Made by a program: the position numbers and the translations under genes | Shown: piece by piece, positions 34,049 to 41,053 of the stretch | Layout of the letters: every line of letters begins with the position of its first letter | Numbering within the stretch: the first letter of the stretch is position 1 | Origin: an uncultured bacterium | GTDB lineage: Bacteria > Bacillota_I > Bacilli_A > RF39 > UBA660 | Direction of reading: 5' to 3' | Length of the DNA stretch: 41,053 bases | Assembly (NCBI GenBank): GCA_946611605.1 | Contig: CAMODU010000007.1 | Location: 1-41,053 of the forward strand | Notes under the pieces: generated by a model | Told to the model about the DNA's origin: nothing | Seen by the model: the letters and a program-made list of their open reading frames with translations, nothing else | Database searches by the model: none

Positions 34049-35359
34049 TTCTTTATCTTTTTTATCTTTATAAAATTCTTCAGCATATTCATCCATTTCA
34101 TCATTAATATGTTTAGTTGCTTTTTCAATTTCCTTTTTATTAAATAAATTAAATCTTCTTCTTGATTCCATTTCTTTTTTTTCTTTTTTCTTAACTTCTG
34201 GATCATATTGTTGTTTGAAATAATTAAGATTAATATTATTGTAATTAAATAATCTATTAATCAAATTTTGAATAAATTCAGGAAGTTTTTTAATTATTTT
34301 ATTTAAGTGATAGATAAGATAATCATTTTTTTCTTTTAAATCATTATATCTACTTTCATATTGATAATTTAATCTTTTTAAATCATCATTTTCCTCTTTT
34401 AATTTTTTATTTTCATCTAATAACTGATTTTTTGACTTAATAACAATTTTATTATTAATTTTTTTCTTTTTATCTATTTCATCTTTTATATCATCTTTAT
34501 CTTTGTTAAGTTTCGTTATTTGCTTATTAATAGTTTCTTTATTATCTTCTAAATCAGACACTTTATTTTCAAGATTAGATATTTCTTGTTTAAGACCTTT
34601 TACTCTTTCATTAAAGAGTTTTCTTTCGTATGATGTAATATCTCTGTTTTTACCTTTTTCTTTTTCTTTAAGTTTGGAATCTAAACCATAGGCAATATTA
34701 AATTCATTAATACATCTTTCTCTCATTTTGTCTTGGATAACTACTAATGATTCTTTTGTGAAAATAGAAGTTTTACCAACTTGTCTTGATAAACTAGTTT
34801 TACAATTTTCTTTAACTGGAACTCCAACTATATGCATATGTGGAGAGTGTTCATCAAAATGAATAGTAGCATTTGCTATATAGAAGTCTGGAACTATTTC
34901 TTTTAAATCTTTAAGTTGTTGTTCAAATACTTGTGTCATTTGATATTTATATTCTAAACTTTTCTCATCCCAGTATTCCATATTACCAAGTTCAATAACA
35001 ATTTCACAAGCAAGATCATGCTTTGTATCATTTGCAATCTTATTAAAGTAGTTATCAATAGTTCTATCATCTCTAGTTTGTTTATTATTGTATTCAATTC
35101 TTGCTTCCTCAAATAATTCTAGATATAAATCTTTAACATCTTTAACAATATCATTTGAACCTTTAATAGTTTTAATTAATTCTTGATTATTATCATATTG
35201 TCTTAAATTATGATGATTAACTTTTCCTAATTGCTTAACATTTTGAATAGCATTATTATTCTTTGATGTAGTACCTGATGGAGTATTCTTTGCTTCTTGT
35301 CTTGCTTTAATAGATTTGTTTTTATCATTACCTAAATGTAGTGAATAAGATAATTCCAT
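34025..35359 (-). CDS. MobV family relaxase (Mob/Pre plasmid mobilisation protein)
   Basis: 444 residues. MobV relaxases nick oriT of small mobilizable elements. Motif I-like KVNHHNLRQYDNN (HNLR at 50-53) and the metal-binding HFDEHSPHMHIVGVP (H167, E170, H174, H176) match the family. C-terminal to the catalytic half, about 240-350 is a long coiled coil (LENKVSDLEDNKETINKQI...), and the last 80 residues are basic. Start ATG follows AGGAGGTG. The last codons form part of a terminator-like hairpin. The non-coding segment upstream is the candidate oriT. Needs a conjugative helper, none of which is in the window. Confidence 0.92.
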   Translation of the reverse strand: MELSYSLHLGNDKNKSIKARQEAKNTPSGTTSKNNNAIQNVKQLGKVNHHNLRQYDNNQELIKTIKGSNDIVKDVKDLYLELFEEARIEYNNKQTRDDRTIDNYFNKIANDTKHDLACEIVIELGNMEYWDEKSLEYKYQMTQVFEQQLKDLKEIVPDFYIANATIHFDEHSPHMHIVGVPVKENCKTSLSRQVGKTSIFTKESLVVIQDKMRERCINEFNIAYGLDSKLKEKEKGKNRDITSYERKLFNERVKGLKQEISNLENKVSDLEDNKETINKQITKLNKDKDDIKDEIDKKKKINNKIVIKSKNQLLDENKKLKEENDDLKRLNYQYESRYNDLKEKNDYLIYHLNKIIKKLPEFIQNLINRLFNYNNINLNYFKQQYDPEVKKKEKKEMESRRRFNLFNKKEIEKATKHINDEMDEYAEEFYKDKKDKEKDDGLSL

Positions 35360-35778
35360 ACTTTTACACCTCCTAAATTATGAATATTGAAAATGGCACG
35401 AAAGTGGCTTTGTCATTATTCATAACTTCCTATATATCTTGTCAGAGACAAGATATGGAAGCTAAGGTTTACCACCTTAGAAACCGTTTATACTTTATTT
35501 CGTAATAACTATAAATAGTTAAAACTACATAAAGTATTGATAAAATAGAAAGCATTGCTTTTTATTTTATCTATGTAAATTATTCAAATAACTAAGATTA
35601 TTTTCATAATTTATTTAAACAAACTTTTCCCACTTTCATTGAACAGAGTTCAACAAAACGTGTTCGTTTGTTATTACTTTTTTAGAAAAAGTAAACAAAA
35701 ACTTTTTTATATGATAGGTAACATCAAAACGAAAAAGTGATTTTGTTTTGATATTGTTCCATTATTATTTATATTTTT

Positions 35779-35802
<24 letters not shown>
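35360..35802. other. 443-nt non-coding gap between mobV and recombinase; candidate oriT
   Basis: No credible gene. Perfect hairpins: ATATCTTGTC-AGA-GACAAGATAT (35434-35456); CTAAGGT/ACCTTAG (35462-35480); ATACTTTAT (35490-35498) with ATAAAGTAT (35529-35537) enclosing AACTAT/ATAGTT (35507-35520); TTACTTTTT-TAG-AAAAAGTAA (35674-35694); ATCAAAAC/GTTTTGAT near 35725-35755. TTATACTTTA at 35488-35497 resembles, from memory, the sequence beside the pMV158 MobM nick site. The position just upstream of mobV fits an oriT of this family. Confidence 0.55.
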
Positions 35803-37873
<2,071 letters not shown>

Positions 37874-37920
37874 AGATGTCCCTCCATTTCTAGAGAAGAT
37901 ACCTCTTTCATTGGTTATTT

Positions 37921-37965
37921 ATAATATCACTTTTTTTAGATTTGTCAATTCCCTGATTAGGGAAT
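37921..37965 (-). promoter_or_regulatory. promoter of the leader/recombinase with operator-like palindrome
   Basis: TTGACA (37948-37943), 16-nt spacer, TATTAT (37926-37921). The palindrome ATTCCCT-GATT-AGGGAAT (37948-37965) abuts the -35 on its upstream side, where a regulator could sit. Confidence 0.7.
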
Positions 37966-37976
37966 AGTAGTATCTT

Positions 37977-37989
37977 AAGAAGTTGGTAT
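37977..37989. repeat. 13-bp inverted repeat, left copy
   Basis: AAGAAGTTGGTAT, reverse complement of 38303-38315. The pair brackets the 91-codon gene. Confidence 0.75.
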
Positions 37990-37996
37990 ATAAATA

Positions 37997-38272
37997 TTAA
38001 TTTAGTTGTTTGATAAATGATTCTAAATCTTTAAGTTCAAGTTTATTTGATAAATTACCAACAAATAAAGTTTTAGAATAGTTAAAAGCAAGAAATGTAA
38101 TACCTTTAATAATTATTCTATGTGGTTCAATGTAAGAGAGATTAGTCTTATCAATATTTCTAATATTACCATTTATAATTGTTGGAGTAGTATTACAAAA
38201 ATTACATATAAACTCAATTCGTTTTTTTAGTTCTTTATCAAATTCTAATTCTTTCGTTACAATATTAATCAT
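37997..38272 (-). CDS. Hypothetical protein, 91 residues, between inverted repeats
   Basis: Not recognised. MINIVTKELEFDKELKKRIEF is a charged helix, a CNFC pair follows at about 24-27, and the middle is beta-like (RIIIKGITFLAFNYSKTLFVGNL). The ATG follows GAAAGG/CAGG. Only 27 nt separate it from the tRNA-Cys terminator, with no clear promoter in between, so expression may need terminator readthrough. Confidence 0.7.
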   Translation of the reverse strand: MINIVTKELEFDKELKKRIEFICNFCNTTPTIINGNIRNIDKTNLSYIEPHRIIIKGITFLAFNYSKTLFVGNLSNKLELKDLESFIKQLN

Positions 38273-38299
38273 ATAAACCTGTCCTTTCTTAACAACAAA

Positions 38300-38332
38300 A
38301 AAATACCAACTTCTTTTAGAAATTGATATTTT
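38300..38332 (-). terminator. intrinsic terminator of tRNA-Cys
   Basis: Fourteen-pair stem AAAATATCAATTTC/GAAGTTGGTATTTT with two wobbles and loop TAAAA, then T-run on the minus strand. The distal arm contains the right 13-bp repeat copy. Confidence 0.75.
38303..38315. repeat. 13-bp inverted repeat, right copy
   Basis: ATACCAACTTCTT, inverse of 37977-37989; part of the tRNA-Cys terminator arm. Confidence 0.75.
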
Positions 38333-38375
38333 CTATATTAAGTCTAAACTATAAAAGTTCGGACAGATTTCCCAA

Positions 38376-38449
38376 TGGAGGAGCCAGCAGGATTTGAACC
38401 AGCGCTCGGGGAGTTGCAGTCCCATGCCTTACCACTTGGCTATGGCTCC
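38376..38449 (-). tRNA. tRNA-Cys (anticodon GCA)
   Basis: 74 nt with encoded CCA. The acceptor stem GGAGCCA pairs with TGGCTCC, discriminator T, anticodon GCA at 38417-38415 in GGGACTGCAACTCCC, and T-arm GCTGGTTCAAATCCTGC. U73 and GCA identify Cys. The accessory block abuts its 3' side. Confidence 0.97.
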
Positions 38450-38456
38450 ATCACAA

Positions 38457-38488
38457 AAAAGATTATACCATAATAGATATAATCTTTT
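38457..38488 (-). terminator. intrinsic terminator of the 531-aa gene, superposed on the tRNA promoter
   Basis: Stem AAAAGATTATA/TATAATCTTTT, 10-nt loop, T6, ending 7 nt before the tRNA-Cys 5' end. Confidence 0.8.
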
Positions 38489-38491
38489 CAA
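38462..38491 (-). promoter_or_regulatory. promoter of tRNA-Cys inside the terminator hairpin
   Basis: TTGAAA (38491-38486), 18-nt spacer, extended -10 TGGTATAAT (38470-38462). The -10 is part of the distal terminator arm. Confidence 0.65.
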
Positions 38492-38494
38492 CAA

Positions 38495-40090
38495 CTATTT
38501 TAAATTAATATTATATGTAGTATTTCTAAATCTAAATGTTAGTTTTATACTAGTAGCTTTAATAACCCTTCTATCAATAAGCAAGAATACTTTACCTTCT
38601 GCTTCACCAGTTCTAACCATTTCAACAGGTTCAGTATATTCTCTATTATTTTCAACATATGTTATTGTTGCATAGTTCTCTACTACCTTACTAAACGTAT
38701 CAAATGTCTTAGTAAACTTAGAATCTTCATATATATTACCTTCAACATCAAGAACCATCATTGTTTTACTATCAACATTATTAGCAGTAATTAATGTATT
38801 ATATTTCTTACACTTTAACGCTTTATCACATATTACATATTTAGTATTAAAGTTTTCTTGTATTCCATATCCTTTAATCTTTAATTGGAATCTATTCTCA
38901 TTTAATACATCAGGAGCCATAGTTTGATCTAATGTCATATCCATCGTATCATCATCTACATCTGCATTAATACATGCTACTTGGAATTTAATATAATTAG
39001 ATATAACTTTCTTCTTCTTGTTAGAAACACTATATTCTACTCTTAATGTGAAATCAGTTGTATTTGTAGATTCAGGTATTTCAAATACAATATACTTATT
39101 TAGCATATTAGCACTAGGTATTCTAGTATTTTCAACATATGGTTGTCCCATATCTATAAAACGATCATTATATACTAATGTACCAGTCCATACTAATTGT
39201 TTATAATTTAATTTAATTCTTTCAAAATCTAATACCTTTTCTTCATTTGTTGTATTATTAAATGACATATCTATTACGACAAATTTAGATCCAGGTTTAA
39301 TCTTTCTACCATTAAAATCCTCAGTTGTTATATATGCTTTATTAACAACATATGTAATACCATTTATAGTTGATACTTGTTGAGCCTTTAATCTCTTTAA
39401 GTATTGGTTATAATATCTAATACCTAATATAACTAATACTATAAGTAATAATAAACCTATTATAGTTAATGCAACTGCATTCTCTTTAATATAATATTTA
39501 GTTTCACGAATAGTTCTTCTAGCAAATCTTTCATACTTATAATTATTTTGACCTACCATTAACTCGAACTCTTCCGAATCCTTTTCAGCTATCTTAAGTT
39601 CTGCTATGTCTTTTGAGAAATTAAATTGCTTTAAATTAAATCCTATACCTCTTATAAAACAGAAGGCCAAGAACACATATCCAGGGAATCTTACAAGAAC
39701 AAGTAAGTCTCTTAAGAAACTAAGAGTATCAACAGTTACTTCTTCGGTAATCATCTTACCCAAAATATTATATATATACATATATGCAGCAAGTGATCCT
39801 ACACTATATATAATCAAACCTAAATATAAATTAGTAGGTTTTTTCTTTTGAGTAAGTAACCAATAAACAACTCCACTTAATGCACCAGCAACAAATAAAT
39901 AAGTATAAATACTTTTATTAATATATATATCTGCTCCCGCATAAGTATAGATTCTAGAAGTAATTAAAGTATTAATAAATCCAGATAAACTAGATATGTT
40001 ATATATACTATAAGCTAAACATGCAAGTATGATTAAGTGTATTAATCTAAAGTGTTTTATGATAAATGCATATGGTTTTCTTAATATCAC
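38495..40090 (-). CDS. Multi-helix membrane protein with Ig-like (DUF4352-like) outer domain
   Basis: 531 residues, no confident family. Four helices in the first ~155 residues, a charged cytoplasmic segment (KIAEKDSEEFELMVGQNNYKYERFARRTIRETK), a fifth helix near 205-230, then a ~300-residue beta-rich outer part. Its first half (NGITYVVNKAYITTEDFNGRKIKPGSKFVVIDMSFNN) resembles DUF4352 immunoglobulin-like domains. The GTG start at 40090 is spaced 9 nt from AGGAG; a TTG at 40099 touches that site. Own promoter after the terminator of the neighbouring unknown gene. Expected at the cell surface. Confidence 0.78.
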   Translation of the reverse strand: MILRKPYAFIIKHFRLIHLIILACLAYSIYNISSLSGFINTLITSRIYTYAGADIYINKSIYTYLFVAGALSGVVYWLLTQKKKPTNLYLGLIIYSVGSLAAYMYIYNILGKMITEEVTVDTLSFLRDLLVLVRFPGYVFLAFCFIRGIGFNLKQFNFSKDIAELKIAEKDSEEFELMVGQNNYKYERFARRTIRETKYYIKENAVALTIIGLLLLIVLVILGIRYYNQYLKRLKAQQVSTINGITYVVNKAYITTEDFNGRKIKPGSKFVVIDMSFNNTTNEEKVLDFERIKLNYKQLVWTGTLVYNDRFIDMGQPYVENTRIPSANMLNKYIVFEIPESTNTTDFTLRVEYSVSNKKKKVISNYIKFQVACINADVDDDTMDMTLDQTMAPDVLNENRFQLKIKGYGIQENFNTKYVICDKALKCKKYNTLITANNVDSKTMMVLDVEGNIYEDSKFTKTFDTFSKVVENYATITYVENNREYTEPVEMVRTGEAEGKVFLLIDRRVIKATSIKLTFRFRNTTYNINLK

Positions 40091-40115
40091 TTTAATCAAC
40101 TCCTATTCTATATTA

Positions 40116-40124
40116 ATTATATCA
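40116..40124 (-). promoter_or_regulatory. extended -10 promoter of the 531-aa gene
   Basis: TGATATAAT followed by TAATATAG, after the T-run of the preceding terminator. Confidence 0.65.
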
Positions 40125-40130
40125 TAAAAA

Positions 40131-40161
40131 AAGATAAAATATATTAACTATATTCTATCTT
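40131..40161 (-). terminator. intrinsic terminator of the edge gene
   Basis: AAGATA/TATCTT plus ATATA/TATAT with an internal loop, then TTTTTTT. The TAG stop (40155-40157) is in the stem. Confidence 0.75.
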
Positions 40162-41053
40162 CTAAATACAAATATTTTGTTTATATAATCAAAGTTCCAT
40201 TCAAATGATTGAGCTAGTTTTTTCTCACCTTCATGAATTTTATAAGAGTACAATGTATTACCTGACATGTAATAAACTATATCATTGTTAGAATATAATA
40301 TATTATCTATCTTTAAATCACTTACTCTAATACCTATATCAGATTTATAAAACTTATAATACAATGTATCATTTAATTTATAATAACTATAAATATTATC
40401 ATATATAAACTCTGCTTGGTTATATATTAAATTATTTATATTAATATTAGTTCTACCATTCTCATAGAATAGAACCATATCACCCTTATTAATCTTTTTA
40501 ATTCTTTTCTTCTCAATATTTATTCTAAACTCTCTTTGATTAGATACATCAAATAAATATATATCATCATCAATATAACCCAAGAAGTATGAATCAAATG
40601 ATATATCAAATTTCAAATCCCACGAACTAATAGTTTTCTTATTATTATCATATATATAGAATTTATTAAATTCTCTTTTTTGATCATAGTCTGCAAATAT
40701 AATATAGTTTTTAAATTGATATACTAATTCATTAGTATATGATTCATTGGATAATACATTATAATCTTTATTATCAATTAAACTAGTATAACCGTATCCA
40801 TTCCAAATAAGATAATCAAAGCTATTATTATAAATAGATACATTTCTTTCTTCTTTAATTAAATTATCTTCTTTATTCAAAGTAATATCATTATCATAAT
40901 AATCATTATCTTTATTACATATAGTAGGACTATCTTCATTAAATACATTAATAGAAAATAATTTATAATTATCTCTATCAAATGAATTTATTGAATTAAT
41001 TATCTTTCTTTTCTTAGTATAATTATGAGTTATATCAAAATCATATTTAAAAC
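40155..41053 (-). CDS. Hypothetical protein, 5' end beyond the window
   Basis: The frame stays open through the window edge, so at least 298 residues are seen and the true start is outside; an internal TTG at 40880 has no ribosome site. The sequence is Asn/Asp/Tyr-rich with repeated short beta phrases (YLIWNGYGYTSL, YIIFADYDQKREFNKFYIYD, DDIYLFDVSNQREFRI, IVYYMSGNTLYSYKI), which could be blades of a beta-propeller. No family recognised. It lies upstream of the 531-aa membrane protein gene but is separated from it by a terminator. Confidence 0.75.
   Translation of the reverse strand, partial: FKYDFDITHNYTKKRKIINSINSFDRDNYKLFSINVFNEDSPTICNKDNDYYDNDITLNKEDNLIKEERNVSIYNNSFDYLIWNGYGYTSLIDNKDYNVLSNESYTNELVYQFKNYIIFADYDQKREFNKFYIYDNNKKTISSWDLKFDISFDSYFLGYIDDDIYLFDVSNQREFRINIEKKRIKKINKGDMVLFYENGRTNININNLIYNQAEFIYDNIYSYYKLNDTLYYKFYKSDIGIRVSDLKIDNILYSNNDIVYYMSGNTLYSYKIHEGEKKLAQSFEWNFDYINKIFVFRR

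Noticed and set aside
33955-34206. Lys-rich minus-strand ORF overlapping the mobV 3' end
   Set aside because: It is a shifted frame of the A-rich mobV end; MobV is the supported frame.
38376-38449. tRNA-Cys 3' end as attB with a direct repeat at the far end of the block
   Set aside because: I found no copy of the tRNA 3' sequence around 31350, 32600 or 33850, and serine recombinases often use other sites.

Overview
The window is a strongly AT-rich bacterial chromosome segment, best explained as a low-GC Firmicute of the class Bacilli with a small, tightly packed genome (an Erysipelotrichia/RF39/Mollicutes-neighbouring lineage is my inference). It has a walled-cell toolkit (TagO-type transferase, FemAB-type peptidoglycan bridge enzyme, YfhO-type glycosyltransferase). 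It uses TGA as a stop: there is an RF2 gene controlled by a programmed frameshift at TGA, and rnr and the metallopeptidase gene end in TGA. The Mycoplasma code therefore does not apply.

Layout. Positions 1-9954 are minus-strand housekeeping and membrane genes: an edge-cut ABC ATPase/permease; tagO with a HAD phosphatase; a small unknown gene with ychF; an Abi_2 (HEPN) gene with an HtrA protease; and a coiled-coil gene, prfB, yitT and a lipoprotein in one operon. Positions 10020-18806 carry a GH13 amylase, a deformylase, secA, hpf, smpB, rnr and secG. This contains the Firmicute-type hpf-secA-prfB order, interrupted by amylase and def, and the secG-rnr-smpB cluster. Positions 18964-31321 hold femX, an ABC exporter pair, typA, yfhO, a diacylglycerol kinase-like gene and an unusual RNB ribonuclease with a DUF3592-like partner.

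Positions 31347-38375 are accessory: an APH-family kinase, a putative HEXXH metallopeptidase, a MobV relaxase next to a hairpin-rich oriT candidate, and a large serine recombinase. A tiny leader peptide whose end lies inside a terminator hairpin precedes the recombinase. A 91-codon gene is flanked by 13-bp inverted repeats. The block ends at tRNA-Cys. I could not define att sites or element ends. Beyond the tRNA lie two unknown genes, the last cut by the window end.

Regulation is unusually legible. Most genes have an extended -10 promoter (TGNTATAAT), a very short leader, and a terminator that begins at or includes the stop codon. The next gene's promoter often starts in the U-tract of the previous terminator. 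Because terminators hug stop codons, terminators standing apart from any stop point to decayed 3' ends: downstream of the amylase, downstream of the APH gene, and before the relaxase. The most interesting items are the recombinase leader/attenuator, the RNB protein lacking OB-fold domains, the stop-codon/terminator fusion, and the accessory metallopeptidase.
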